DNA from: Ochotona curzoniae
Taxonomy: Eukaryota > Chordata > Mammalia > Lagomorpha > Ochotonidae
Direction of reading: 5' to 3'
Length of the DNA: 64,000 nucleotides
Assembly: GCF_017591425.1 (NCBI RefSeq)
Contig: NW_024465369.1
Span: forward strand, 30,899,501 to 30,963,500
This document shows, piece after piece, positions 44,520-56,428 of the stretch; position 1 is the stretch's first letter, and every line of letters begins with the position of its first letter. The position numbers were made by a program, and so were the translations under genes. The notes beneath the pieces were generated by a model that worked only from the letters and a program-made list of their open reading frames with translations, was not told the origin of the DNA and ran no database searches.

Positions 44520-45345
44520 AAATGAAAAATTCAAATTTATTTGAAAACCAGAGTTAGGGAAAGAGAGATTTGCCATCTCCTGCTTCACTCTCCAGATAGT
44601 CACAACATCTAGTGTAGGCGAGTGCCAGGATGGGTCTCAGCTTACTTAGCCTATGCAAGGGGCAGAGGCGCATGTCTCGAGACACCACCCTCCTTGGTTT
44701 TGGAAAAAGCTTTGAGACCCTTCTCCTATTCCAATGGCACCTTGAGACCCCTGTGGACCCATGCAATTGACAAGAATAGCTTGGTTCTCTCCTCCCCCTG
44801 CCTCCCCCGGTGCATACCCATCTTGTGGTAAACTTGTGATAGTCTTGTAATAAACAACTCCAGGATGTGGGTGGGCTAAACAGTGCTACCTGTCAAAGTC
44901 ACGACAGTTGTACTGATTCGCTAGGTTTATAATATGTAATAGTTGCTTATATCTAACAGAACTATTGTTACTACTTTGAGACTCGTTCCCCTGGACCCTT
45001 CCTATAAAACCTTGCGCTTGATTATCAATAAACAGACAAGTTCACCATAACTGTCTCTGGTATTTCTCCACTGAGAATGCTGACGCCACATCCCGTTCCC
45101 CGGGTGGGGGGGTCTATAGTCATGGCCCCCAAAATCTAGGTCTGGGCCAGACAGAAGCCTGGAGCTTCATCCCAGGCCCAATGTGGGTGTAGGAATACAA
45201 CATTGGGTCATTGTCTGCTGTTTCCCAAGCACATTAGCAGGGAGATGAACTGAAAGTGCAGCAATGGAGACTTGAACCAGCACTCTTATGGGATGCTGGT
45301 ATCACAGGCAGTGGTTAACTCACTGCGCCAACACTGCCCTGCCAT
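44520..45345 (-). mobile_element. C-type SINE, antisense, split by the solo LTR
   Basis: The left piece, 44520-44612, has 'caaatttatttgaaaacc' and 'tcctgcttcactctccag'. The right piece, 45140-45345, has 'gtctgggccagacagaagcc', 'agcacattagcagggagatg' and 'cactgcgccaacactgccc'. Together they make one element. Confidence 0.8.
44613..45133 (+). mobile_element. Solo LTR of an endogenous retrovirus, inserted in a SINE
   Basis: The block of about 521 bp begins TGTAGGCG, carries TATAAAA near 45003 and AATAAA near 45029 followed by a short GC-rich region, and is flanked by ATCTAG at 44607-44612 and 45134-45139. The sequences outside join to a continuous antisense SINE, so the insertion borders are clear. 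A 6-bp duplication is typical of class II (ERVK-like) elements. No gag, pol or env sequence is present. The 3' terminal bases (CCAAA) are not a clean CA. Confidence 0.75.
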
Positions 45346-45894
45346 ACCTGTTTTTGTCCCTATTCCTTTAGCAACAATTCTTATTGTGGGCTGAAAGATG
45401 GTAAGGAGGCAGTGGGACGTGATTTGACTGCCCTCCAGGTAAAACTGACAAAGCAGTTTCTCATAGCTAAGAAGGAGAACAGGTTACACCCTGAATCAAT
45501 CGTATCTTATGGAATCTGTTTAGTCTGTTCCTCCACCCTCTTTCCTTACTATCAGGAAGGCAGGAAGAAATCCAAATTGAAACCCATAGGGTAAACCTGC
45601 ACGTTCCAGAGACTGTATGTCTTACAAGTGTCTTTTCAAGGAGTTGCTCCAGTTCCCCCGTGAACTACCAGCCAGGAACGTCACAGCCTGGTGGGGTGAG
45701 GGGATGCTGGGAGCACCCCCAATCCTGTCTCACTACTCTGGGGGTGGCTCCTCTCCCTTCCTGGTCAGCTCAGTCATCCCTCCCTGTCCCACACTCTGTC
45801 ATGGCCACCCAACTGATAGCAATATCCATGTTTGAGCCAGGTTCTCAAACAGATATTGTGTGCAAATAAGAACAGTTTATCTGGCAGTGAGGGC
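45346..45894. other. Intergenic, nothing recognised
   Basis: Becomes GC-richer toward the CpG block on the right. No gene. Confidence 0.45.
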
Positions 45895-46265
45895 ACAAAC
45901 ATAACTTCACGCACAAATGTGAGCCGCAGGCACAGAGAAATACCCAACACGAGTGGGCCTAGGAATTGCTCCTAAAGGAGAAAATAAAACAGAGAGAGCG
46001 GTACCTCGGGGACAGGCGGGGACAGACCCCTTAGAGACCAGTCCGCCATGGAAAGAGCACGAACAAGAGAGGTACGTCCAAGCAGAGTCCACGTCAGAAC
46101 GAGAGCCTCCCCGCTGCACCCACACCTCCTTTATAAGGAAGCAGCTGCTACCGCAATTGCGCAGTTGCGTATGAACATGGAGAGGGTTCTTAGTTGGCTG
46201 GCGCCTTGGTCCCGGATGTGGCGGTGCAGCCTGGGAAGGCGGATATAGCAAGTTCACAGTTAAAG
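45895..46265. promoter_or_regulatory. CpG-rich block, candidate LTR or promoter
   Basis: I count 19 CpG in about 360 bp, against very few in the surrounding sequence. It contains TTATAA at 46131-46136, which could serve as a TATA element in either direction, the palindrome CGCAATTGCG near 46151, and a C/EBP-ATF-like ATTGCGCAG. No coding gene is recognised. It could be a young LTR whose duplications I could not find, or a CpG island. An AATAAA lies at about 46340 downstream on the + strand. Confidence 0.4.
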
Positions 46266-46954
46266 AGCCAGCTCCACTATGCCAACAGCAAGCATTCCAG
46301 CTCATCACACTAACCTAGCCACCAGCAACCATAAATCTTTAATAAATTGCCTGAAAAAGTACTTCCTTCTCAGGGTGTTTTAACAACTCCTTGGCAAACC
46401 TTGCGTTGCCTATGTCCTCCAGGAGAGTGATGCCGCAGGGCTCCTGGGAGCGCTGCTGGAAAAAACAGGAGCAGCACTTTGAAGGATTCTTCCCTGGACG
46501 GCCTCGCTGTAGAAACTCAGCTGGCCTCTGACCCAGCTAGGGCACACACGTTCTTTTTGTTCTCTTCCAGTTAGGATTTTTCTCCTGCTGGATTCTTTCC
46601 AGATGTGAAGGAGCTAAGTGTCCTTGGCCTCCGCTCGTATGCCTCAAACCACTCACGGTTTTCTGCACTACCTACAAGATTTTCATGGTATGAACAGAAC
46701 TTTCCAACATGCCCCAGTCCATCACCACCCCCGATCCCCACCTTCCCATACCAAGGTGATGACTTGTCACAGAACAGTTTTCATTCTAAGACTTATATTA
46801 TTAGTCATGTGAAAATAAATGTTACATTGGTAAGCCTTGGCTAACCTGGAATCAGACATGTGTGTTCGACCCCTAAGTCAGAGCTCTCCACATAACAGCA
46901 TGCTTCAAGTTCCAGAGAAAGCCAGGCACAACACAGTCTAGTTAGAGATCATAG
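46266..46954. other. Intergenic, right of the CpG block
   Basis: 46380-46560 remains moderately GC-rich ('gatgccgcagggctcctgg'). No gene recognised. Confidence 0.45.
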
Positions 46955-47110
46955 TTAGATCATAGTTAGAGATGTGGCTTTGCATGGCACTGCCACTTAC
47001 TAGCTGATTGATTTGGGCACAGATTATATTAACTTCACCTTTAAACAAAGAGGTTAATAATAGTAGCTCCCGAAGACTAGACACTACAGTGAGAAACTAT
47101 GTAAGGAACC
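46955..47110 (+). repeat. MIR
   Basis: 'ggcactgccacttactagctg' and 'gaggttaataatagtagctcc' match sense MIR. Confidence 0.6.
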
Positions 47111-47496
47111 CAGGGAGTAAAGTAGCATGTGCAAAAATGGCTAGATAGAAGCCAGCTGTTGAAGTCTGGTCTCAAAAGACCAGAAACCCAAAGTGGATAG
47201 CTCACAACTGCCCAGTTCTGTGTAGGAATTTAGAGATTCTGGGGTGGGGAATGAGGGTGGGGAGAGCCTTTCTACCTGCATCCAGGTGAATTTTCAATAG
47301 GGAGATTCATTATCTGTCAGTAAATCCATATTTTGACTTTTTGTTTTCTTCTAAGCTGCTGGGGCTTGGTTTCTTAATTAAATAGCATGACCAAGTGATT
47401 ATTTTAAAAACATTCAAGGAGTTTACCTCAGGGGTTCCAAAAGTTCGTAGAAAATACTTTTACAGAAAATGGTTCTCAAAATTCTTTTGCACCAAA

Positions 47497-47796
47497 GATT
47501 AGTTACTTCTCACTAGGGTATTGAAGATTTCTCTGCACGCCCCTCCTAAAACTGTTCACCTAAACTGTTGACATATGTCTTGTTAGAGTTATAGAGTTAG
47601 ACTACCCAAAAAACAGCTAAGTTCTGCAAAATCATGCTTCAATGCTATAAACTGCTAAATACTAAAATTAAAATAGACATGAGAAAGCTGAATAGTAATC
47701 TATAGCCATTTTAAGGTGTATAGAACCCAGTTGTATATAAACTAATAATTGTAATGTCAATGTAGAAGTCATAGGATGTGGTTCAGAACTTGCACT

Positions 47797-47849
<53 letters not shown>

Positions 47850-48189
47850 ATGCTGGTTACACAATACCATGTCAACTAATTCCATTACGTTATAAATTGT
47901 TACTGATGTAATGTTGGGGCTTTTAATTGATTGGGATGATACTCTGTTGGCTCCACCTTCAGACCAGAGACGGTCTCCCCAAGAAACTGTTGATCTTATC
48001 TGGACAATAAGATGCTTTGTAGATGATTGCAAGGAAAGAATCTCAATTGAATCTGAACTGTGGTAATGCAACAAGAATTCACCCCTTGGAGGGGGCGGGT
48101 TATGGGGAGGAGAGGGGGGAGTCCCAGTGCCTATAAAACTGTGTCACATAATGCAATGTAATCAATTAAAAAAAACCCTAAAAAAACTT
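47497..48189 (+). mobile_element. 5'-truncated lagomorph L1, 3' UTR only
   Basis: Flanked by TTTTGCACCAAA at 47485-47496 and 48190-48201. It contains a (TC)n run, a G-rich purine tract (48088-48120) and the 3' end 'gtgcctataaaactgtg...atgcaatgtaatc' plus an A-rich tail, which I recognise as lagomorph L1 3' UTR. No ORF2 is retained. Confidence 0.8.
47801..47843. repeat. (TC)n microsatellite inside the L1 3' UTR
   Basis: About 21 uninterrupted TC units within the L1 3' UTR insertion. Confidence 0.95.
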
Positions 48190-48242
48190 TTTTGCACCAA
48201 AATAAACAATAAAATAAATTTTGTTTCCCATGGACTTGCACA

Positions 48243-48515
48243 TGTTTTTAATGGCTAGAAGCAGGCAAAGAGCATTCCCATTTGCTGGTTAACACATTGT
48301 ATGCCGGTGACAGCCAGTGTGAGAGTCAAAATTAGAAATTCAACCAGAACTCCCAGTTGGGTGACAGCAGCCCAACAGCCTGGACCACCACTATAGCCAC
48401 AGTTTCTATCTTGAAAGGAACCTGGAATCAGGAGAAAAAGCCAGGAATTGAACCCAGGAAGTCTGGGACAAGCAGGTATCTTAACCACTAAGCTAAATGC
48501 CCACACCCATTTTCC
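48243..48515 (-). mobile_element. Old SINE, antisense
   Basis: 'gaattgaacccaggaagtc', 'gtatcttaaccactaagctaaatgccc' and 'ccatttgctggttaacac' match an old antisense C-type SINE. Confidence 0.65.
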
Positions 48516-48599
48516 ATGAACTATCTGAGGTATGATCATGGGAACTCATCCGTCACTGGAGGCTCAGAATTCAGGGGAAGGATGTCTTTCTTTCCATTG

Positions 48600-48830
48600 C
48601 ATTAGCTGACGTTTATTCAGCACTTACTCAGTGCTGAATACAATTGTTATGAAGGGCTATGGACAGAGGTGTGAAGCTGGCTATTATCCCGAAGACACTC
48701 ACCCAGGATATGAAAGATACTCAAGGAAAAGGAGGATGACAACATCTTGCAAGACCAGGATGGAGTTGAACTCAGCAGGCTGTGGGAATGCTGAGAAGTA
48801 TGCATTCCCAGGAAACTGCAAATAGAAGTT
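48600..48830 (-). repeat. MIR-like
   Basis: 'tgacgtttattcagcacttac' and 'gatggagttgaactcagcagg' suggest MIR, strongly diverged. Confidence 0.4.
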
Positions 48831-49389
48831 ATTGTGGGATGAACTGAGCTATTTGATTATACCATCTGTTCTGAAGCAGAGCTCAGAACAATCATGAGAG
48901 CATTCTTTCTTATTTTCTGCCTCTCCATTTTCAATGATTGAGTCAGTCCCATGGTCATGACACAACAGAAAGCATTTCCAGTCTGTTCTAGTAGATTAAT
49001 TTTTCACAGAATAAGTCAAGGTATTTGTTAATCACATGTTTAGATGCTAAGAACTTGCATGTAAAGCTGGTCAGGGTTAGCTTGGTCCTTCACATAGGGA
49101 GAAAAGCCAGCTCCTCACTAGCTGGAGCACCCTACTCTAGGGTTACAAGGAGGTCCACACACATAACCAAGGACTTTGCCTCCAAGGATTCCTGTGGAAA
49201 CTGCATCAGTGATAGTCAAAGAAAGGGTACGAATGCTCATGACCCAGAATGGATTCATCTGCCCTGGACAAAATGGAAGTCACTGAAACTTGCTTTGGAT
49301 GGGAAGCTTTGATAGGAGTTAGGAAATGGTTTCAGACTAAGAAGCTATTGGGCATTCAGGGCAGAGTGACATAGGGATGAAGCAGGAAT

Positions 49390-49635
49390 CAGATCTGGAT
49401 GGGCTAGAGTCGGCCATTTCCTTGCCTGTCTGTCAGAACTTAGTGTAGCAGTGAGCACAGAACTCTCTAGGTCTCCCACAGGATGCTCACTCAATCGTTG
49501 CAGTCATCACCTGAAGGCCCCAAGATGTGAATTAGCAAGAAGCTGAGTTGGAAGCAGAGGAAGAACTCAACCAGACACTCTCATACAAGATATGGATATC
49601 CCAAAGGCAATGTCAGTGCTATGCCAAACAACCAG
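49390..49635 (-). mobile_element. Old SINE, antisense, degenerate
   Basis: 'aggtctcccacaggatgc', 'gaattagcaagaagctgag', 'aaggcaatgtcagtgctatgcc'. The 3' half is lost. Confidence 0.55.
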
Positions 49636-49669
49636 CCCATATCCAGAATTTTTAGAAGGACTTTCTTTT

Positions 49670-49710
49670 TTAACTTTTTAAAAATGATTTATTTATATTA
49701 CTTGGAAGAG

Positions 49711-49753
<43 letters not shown>

Positions 49754-49988
49754 TTCTGCCTGCTGGTTCACTTTTCCAGTGGCTACAATGGCCAGAACTA
49801 GATTTATCCAAAGCCAGGAACTAGCAGCTTCCTCTGGATCTCTCACATGTGCACAGGGGCCCAAGACCTTAGGCCATCCTCTGCTATTATTACGGGCCAA
49901 CTGGGAGCTGGATCAGAAATGAAGTAGTTGGCACTCCAATTGGTGTCCAAATAGGAAGCCAGCACTGCTGGCATAGGATTAAAAAGCT
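49670..49988 (-). mobile_element. C-type SINE, antisense, with (GA)n expansion
   Basis: 'aaaatgatttatttatattacttgg', (GA)n at 49714-49748, 'tgctggttcacttttccag', 'actgggagctggatcag'. Confidence 0.85.
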
Positions 49989-50813
49989 TTCTATGCCTTC
50001 ATGGTTTTCAAAACCTTCACAGGTAGCCTTCCCAGGCTCTCTTGAGAGAAAAATAATAACAACAAATCTAGGTCAGACTAATGATAAAAAAAATCAAGTT
50101 TAAAATTTAGTAATTCAAAATTTTTAAAAATTCAAGTTTGACTGCCAAATAACAAAAAATTATGATTCACTTGTTGCTTTGGGATTATTTTGTCCCATCA
50201 GAAGTCAGCAGGATGCCATGCATTCTTCCCAGGTGATTGTCCACCTCCCCCTGCCAGCCTCTCACCTGCATGAGGACTCCTCTTTTTGCTCCTGGAAACT
50301 CAGTAGGAGTTCCTGGCCCCTTGCAAGTCCCTGGAGCCTGGGATCTGTAAAGGATGCTTGCAAGAGTTTCATGTACAAAAGAACAGGGCATAGCAACTGT
50401 CAACCCTGAAACTGACAGGTTAGTCCTCAGATAGGAAAAGGAGCATTTCCCAAGGTTTATTTCTCTGACAGTTCACCTAGAGGAAGATAGTATTTGAGGA
50501 CAAAAATTAATATGCTGTTATTCTACTTCCTTTCTTTCCAGTTGCTACATAAGCTTAGAACTTAGTAAAACAGCTGTGTTGAGTTTGAAAGGCATTAAAT
50601 TTTATACAAAGACTGGAGTAGAGATGAAACATTGAACCTCAGCATCTGAAAGTCAGAAGTGATCACAGAGAAAACCTTGCTCAATTTTCTAGTTTTCCAA
50701 ATAAATTGACCAGAAACTACAATCTTTTACTCATGGTTATAAGGTCAGTTAGTCAGAGCTCATTCACTCCATGAACCATGTGACTTGACAGTGTGACTGA
50801 AGCCTTTACACAA

Positions 50814-50882
50814 GGGTGTGTGTGGGTGTGTGGGTGTGGGTGTGGGTGTGTTTGGGTGTGTGTGGGTGTGTGTGGGTGTGTT
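50814..50882. repeat. (GTGTGGGT)n-like microsatellite
   Basis: About 69 bp of GT- and GGGT-rich imperfect octamers. Confidence 0.93.
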
Positions 50883-51170
50883 TAATTATAACTTTTAAGA
50901 GACAGAGGCAATGAGAGAGAAAGAGCACACTTGATCCACTGGGTCAGTTCCACATGTCCCAAATTCTCACAATGAAGCTAAAGCTGGCAGCTAGGAACAT
51001 AACTCTGGACTCCCATGGGTGGCAGGGACCCATTACTTCAGCCACCATTGTTACCACTCAGGATCCACATTAGTAGGAAGCTAGAGCCAGAGTCAGAGCC
51101 AAGCACTGAATCCAGATATTAAGATGTGGTGCATTGGCATCTTAACCCATGTCTTTACCACATAGGCAAA
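50883..51170 (-). mobile_element. Old SINE, antisense
   Basis: 'aactttttaagagacagaggc'-type start, 'ggtcagttccacatgtcc', 'tagtaggaagctagagcc', 'tcttaacccatgtctttacc'. Confidence 0.7.
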
Positions 51171-53075
51171 GTTAAACAAGATTCCTGGCAAAGACTAAAG
51201 ATAAATAAATGCATTCCCCCACCTAAAACCAGTTATCTCCGCATTGCACATTATCATTGTCTTTGCTGCAAATAAACTCTCAAAGGGCTTCTGTGAATCT
51301 GGATCTTTTACACTTTGGGGGAATGGTGGCAACATATGGTGCCAAGAGCAGCTCAATGTTGCTTATTTTCTAAAGTTTAAGTATATGCCTCATTTTAGTC
51401 TTAAAAGTTGCAAAAAAAAAAAAAAAAGAAGAAGAAGAAGGGTGGGAGGTGCAGGGGTCCATGCAGTTGGGGCGGACGGTGTGGAGGTATGACAAGCATA
51501 GCTCCTCAGGTAGCAAAGCTACAAGGAGTTTCTGGCTGCATGGCAAGACCAGGCAGAATGTCTCATTGCTTCCTCACCACATCGCATGGACATTCAATCA
51601 CCTCCCTGATATTTCATAGGATTTTCTTGAGGGTGTTGTTTTTCTGCAGATATGAAATGATTTCTATAGCTGGAGCTGATTTTATCAATCACATTATAGT
51701 AAAAGGGTCATTAGCAACTTAAGGCATTAAGACCCAGCTAAAAGCATACAGCAGCACAACTGAGCCTCTATTGTTCCCAAACATCTTATTGTGTGCCCAC
51801 TTTTGATCTGGAACTTACTTTAAGATGCGTGATATTCTCCCTAAGAAACAGCGTGATAATAACTTGGAACAGATGGCAATCACGGAGGTACAAAGAGTTT
51901 GCTCACTGTGCAGCCTCAAACTGCTACAATACATGAAATGACGCATTTTAGCTTCCCACCACATAAAGCAGAAAGCATATGGGGCATCTTCTACAGGGAG
52001 ATAAATGCTGAGATCCTCTAGAGGAAATTGGTTTGAAACTTCTAACTTACATTGGCATTTATATCTAGGGAGAGAAATAGTTTGAGAAGATAAAAAAAAA
52101 AGTTTTTTGTAAAGGCCCTCTGTTCCTAAAAAGGCTAAGTTGCCCTGATCCTTTTTTCTACCCTTTAATGAAAGGACAAAAAACAACTGAATTAGTACTA
52201 GGTGAAGGTGATGGTAATTAACATATGACTGATTATAAGATTTAATAAAGAATCTATGAAATACACCCTTATAAATTCCTCTCGTTTATAAGTTTTTTTT
52301 TATTTTTGTATTCTTGATATTTTAAGTAATATTAGTTTAGGTTCAATGAAAATTGATTTGGATAGAAGTAAACTGTCACTACGTAACCACATGTGCTGTC
52401 AACCATGGAGTTCCTGGCTTCAGCCGGGTGACTACAGGTTTGAATGAGTTTGCTGAAAATGTCTTCTTTGAAGCTAACTAATAATATATTTTTAGAATTG
52501 TTTTTGTATTCTTTTGCCCATAATCTCCTGAGGAGATTATAGCCATAATAGAACTTAGGAGAACTAACAAAAAATATAGCCAATGAAAAGTTCTTTGAAG
52601 TCAGTCTAGAGACTTGAAAAGGAATAGAAGACTAAATTCACAGTTCAACATGTTCTTTCATTCAATCAAGATGCCAGATACTAGACGCCATAATTCTGTG
52701 GAAGGTGCTACTCTGGGCTTTTGAAACAAGAAAAGCCGATGGGACAAAAGCCTTCAGATGGATTCAGGACAGATCTGCTTCAGCCACTGCTCTGTCCCCC
52801 ATGCTGTGACCTGAATGTACACTTCTGCCTTCTCAGCCTTGGCTTGCCATCGTCCATGTGTGACAGCATTTACTTCCTTTCCTAACTCCTTCAGCATACA
52901 ATACAACAAGACCCAAATGTGAACCAATACCACTCTATCCTCATTACAAACAAGGCACAAGGCCCATGCCCACATAAAACCTTAATCACTCCCACAACAT
53001 CTTACATTTTAAAAACATATCAAAGGATAGCTATTTCCATTTATAATCGCAAGGCTCGGCCCTGGGAATGAGTTA
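51171..53075. other. Intergenic, nothing recognised
   Basis: A poly-A followed by (AAG)n lies at 51413-51440. No gene or named repeat. Confidence 0.5.
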
Positions 53076-53085
53076 AAACTATCTT

Positions 53086-56000
53086 TTATTATTATTATTA
53101 TTGTTATTATACTGTTTACAATCTTTACATAGTTAATTAGGGTTAAAATGTTCAAGGGCTACAGGAAAGTGGGTAAGACTATTATTTCCACACTGTTTCC
53201 TTCATGTATCTGAGGTAAAGGGGGATTTTAAGGGAGAAACCCCACCCAGTCATCCACCTCCCCCGCCCGATGTGGAGCACGCTCCGAGGTTCTTGCTCAA
53301 GTGGTTTTGATGGTTCAACTGTTATGAATTGCGGCCAATCTCGCCACACCAAGCATGATGAGGTCGCTGAAGAATCCACTGATGATATTGTCCATCTTAG
53401 AGCCTCCATTTGCCCAGTTTTTCACTGCCAACATATAGCTCAGGTGGTTGATCGACTTGGTCTGTCCTCGGTCTTTTCATGGTTAGGGTTCTGAGTCCAG
53501 CACTTCAATTAGGGAGATTCCCAAAGAAAATTTCTCTGAGGTGTTCCCAGACCAGATTCTTGTATGTAAGAGCAAGTACAGGACCCGGCACAGTCCATCG
53601 CCCCAATCACCTGAGGTTGCAATTGCTGGATTGGTTCTGTTTCCAGCCCTATCCTCCACTGGAACCAATGGGTGTTGCAGTACAGCCTGATTCTGCCCAG
53701 CACATACTCGGTCCTCACATAAACCAGTGGGAGCTGCAGCTTACTTGGACCACCCACAATAATCCACATGAGGCCCGCCCCTGCCCTGGTTTGCCAGTAT
53801 GTGCAGCAGACTAGTCCAGTCTGTCCCACATCCCATTCAGCTCTCATACATGTCAATGGGCATTAAACCTTAGTTCCATCTAACCAGTTCCACTATCCAG
53901 CCCTCATGGATGTTGTTGGGTGCCTTTCTGTCTAACCACCCAGCCCCTGTCCTAGTTTTCCTGCCCTCCAGTGGGAGTGGTAACCCAAGAGGGAGGAGCC
54001 CACTATTTACCTTCCAGGCCATTCCCACTCCTGGATTATGCACTCTCCAGGTGGTTCTGCAGTGTAACTTGACAGAATTAGCCCCCAGTGCCAGCTTCTG
54101 CCAGCTGATACTGTGGCTAAGCCCAAACAACCCTCACTCACTCTATTTTGTAGTTTGCACCAGTAGGAACAATCAGCCCAGCCTGGCTTTTCCCTGATCT
54201 AGTCTACTTGAGGCCCACAGGTGTTGTAGCCCTGCCTAGTATGGTCTGCCCCCATCCCAGCTCATGCCCTCCAGTGGGAGTAGCTGTCCAGCAAAGGAAA
54301 CACCCCTCGTTCCCCCTGTCGTCTCTGCCCCCTCCCTTCCTGGTTCTCACATGTGCTGTTGGGTGCTGTGGTCACATCCGGCACAGGTCACCTCACCTTG
54401 GCATTCCATATTGTGCACTGGTTTTGGTAGTGACCGAACCTGGCTTGACCCACACTCTGTTCTGGTGCTTGGATTCACCAATGGATGATGTGAACTGATT
54501 CAGCCTGGTCTGCCCCAGACCCATGCCAAATGTATGCTAGTGGGAAATTTTCCATGGCCTGTTTTGGGCTGCTTCCTATCATGCTTCTTGTGCTTACCTT
54601 CAGGGTCTGTGTCCTGCCAGAGGAGTTGCCCAGGCTACTCTATCAGAACCTCTCCCAATGCCAGATTTTGCTCATACCAGGGGGTCCATGAGCCAGTCCT
54701 ACTCAGTTCACCTCCTGTTCTAGCAGGGACAGTGGCTTTTCCTGACTGGCCTTCAACCCAATCTGGTTCTTACTGTTAGGTGTTTCAGCCCAGCCACGGC
54801 TCGTCCATAGCCACATACAGTTCATACATGGCTCAGTAGCAGCTGAGACCTATCCTAGTCCATCCCATATCTGCCCTGGTCCTCCAGAACACCAGAGGAT
54901 GTTGGGGTCTGGCCCCATTTGCTGTGTCCAGTCCCAGTCCTCACTTGTGTCAAGGGAGATTACAGTCATTTCCTGATCAGAACGCAGTCTGCATTCCAGT
55001 CCATGTGCCCATTGGTGGGAACCTCAATCCAGCTAGGGTGTCCCCTTAGCTCCCCAACTGGGCCTATTCCCAGCCATAGATCACGTGCATGCCAGTGGTT
55101 GCTCTGACTCAGCTTGGCACAGCCCCTCACCTGTCCTGACCTCTGCCTTAGACACTGTGGCTTAGTGTCCCTGGCTTTGGTTGCTCTGACTCAGCTTGGC
55201 ACAGCCCCTCACCTGTCCTGACCTCTGCCTTAGACACTGTGGCTTAGTGTCCCTGGCTTACGCAGACCAGTAGGTGCAAGAGCCTAGCTTGGCATGACCT
55301 GTGCTCCATCCTGGTTTCTAGTTTCGCTTGTAGGCTATGGTTTGCTCAGCCCTGCCTGGTCCATCCCGTTCCATTACCAACTCACACATTAGCCAGCTGT
55401 TGGAGCTACTTTGCCCAGCTTGTCTGACCCTCAGGTCTGGACCATGTGTTCACCAGCGGGAGCTATGACTCGCCAAGGGAGTTTCCCAAGTTCCTCCACT
55501 TGACCCAATCCCAGACCCAGTTCCCTAAATGCCATTGGGTTTTAGGCCAGTGTCTGGCGTAGTCTACCCTTACATTTGGTCTTGCTCGAGCTGGTGAACA
55601 TTTCAGCCTGGCCCACCCCACACCCTATTTCAGGATGCACATTCGTGTGCTCCTGCCTTGCTGAGTCCAGACTGTTGTCTGTTCCTTTATCTGTGATTGA
55701 TGGCAGGCTCCTTGGTCACACCTAGCTTAGTCCATCACCCCATCTCTTGAACTCACCCATGGGGCTAGTATTTCCACAGGATTTGGCCCACACATGCCCC
55801 ACAGAATCTTCCCTCAGATATGGTTCTCTTGCATGCTAGTTAATGTCATGGCCCTTCCTAATATGACCTGTCTCCTGACCCACCATCATGTCAGGTAATA
55901 GGATGTGCTCCTGCTAAACAAGCCCCTAGACTTAGGTTTTGCATGGACTGGTATTCGGTGGTCAGCATTGTTCAGTGATTACAACTCTTCAAAGGTAAAG

Positions 56001-56428
56001 TTACTCTGTCGTTGGGAATATATAGGATTGATTCACATCCCAGAAGCTCAGTGGGTTCAACGTGGAGCTACCTAAGCAGCAATTCAAAGACCCAAAACCC
56101 CAGAGCTCACCACTGGGCGGCCATTAGGCACAGCCTGGTGCCAAATGGCATGCTGGCCGCCCGGGGACAGCTCACCGCATGTCAGTGGTCCCAGGCTGAG
56201 ACCCACCAGCAGCCGGCAGGCTGCCGGAAGTTTCAGCCCCCAGGCCCAAGGTCGCGCTCCTCCTCAGTCCCATCCCCTGTCCAATGATGGTGGCAGGTGG
56301 GCTCTGTGCCTGCCCGGGCACCTGCGACTCCCCCTAGGCTTACTCACCCCAAAGGGAGCAGCCCCTCAAGCCCAGGCAGGCCCTTGGACAGCTCACCACG
56401 TGCACGTGGTGGCTGGAGTCAGGGATCT
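53086..56428 (-). mobile_element. VNTR-bearing retroposon copy B (3.3 kb)
   Basis: On the - strand, in order: a CpG-containing GC-rich 5' domain (56428 to about 56000) with AGCTCACC recurring at 56104, 56169 and 56390; a long degenerate array of roughly 60-80-bp units (about 55990 to 53500) with an anchor like CCAGTGGGAGC; a unique 3' domain (about 53500-53110); and a tail of AATAATAATAATAAAAG type. Candidate target-site duplication AAACTATCTT (53076-53085) / AAATTATCTT (56429-56438), 9 of 10. No LINE ORF lies between array and tail. The 3' domain resembles copy A ('ctatgtaa', 'aatatcatc'). It could be L1-derived; family not identified. Confidence 0.6.
55096..55259. repeat. Perfect 82-bp tandem duplication inside VNTR element B
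   Basis: 55096-55177 and 55178-55259 are identical over 82 bp, starting 'tggttgctctgactcagc' and ending 'gtgtccctggctt'. Neighbouring units are far more diverged, so this is a recent duplication. Confidence 0.93.

Noticed and set aside
45895..46308. Overlapping reading frames across the CpG-rich block (up to 133 residues)
   Set aside because: Long frames are expected from high GC; no recognisable protein, so kept only as a regulatory/LTR candidate.
51408..51722. Lys-rich reading frame after poly-A
   Set aside because: Begins in a poly-A/(AAG)n run; no domain or conservation evidence.
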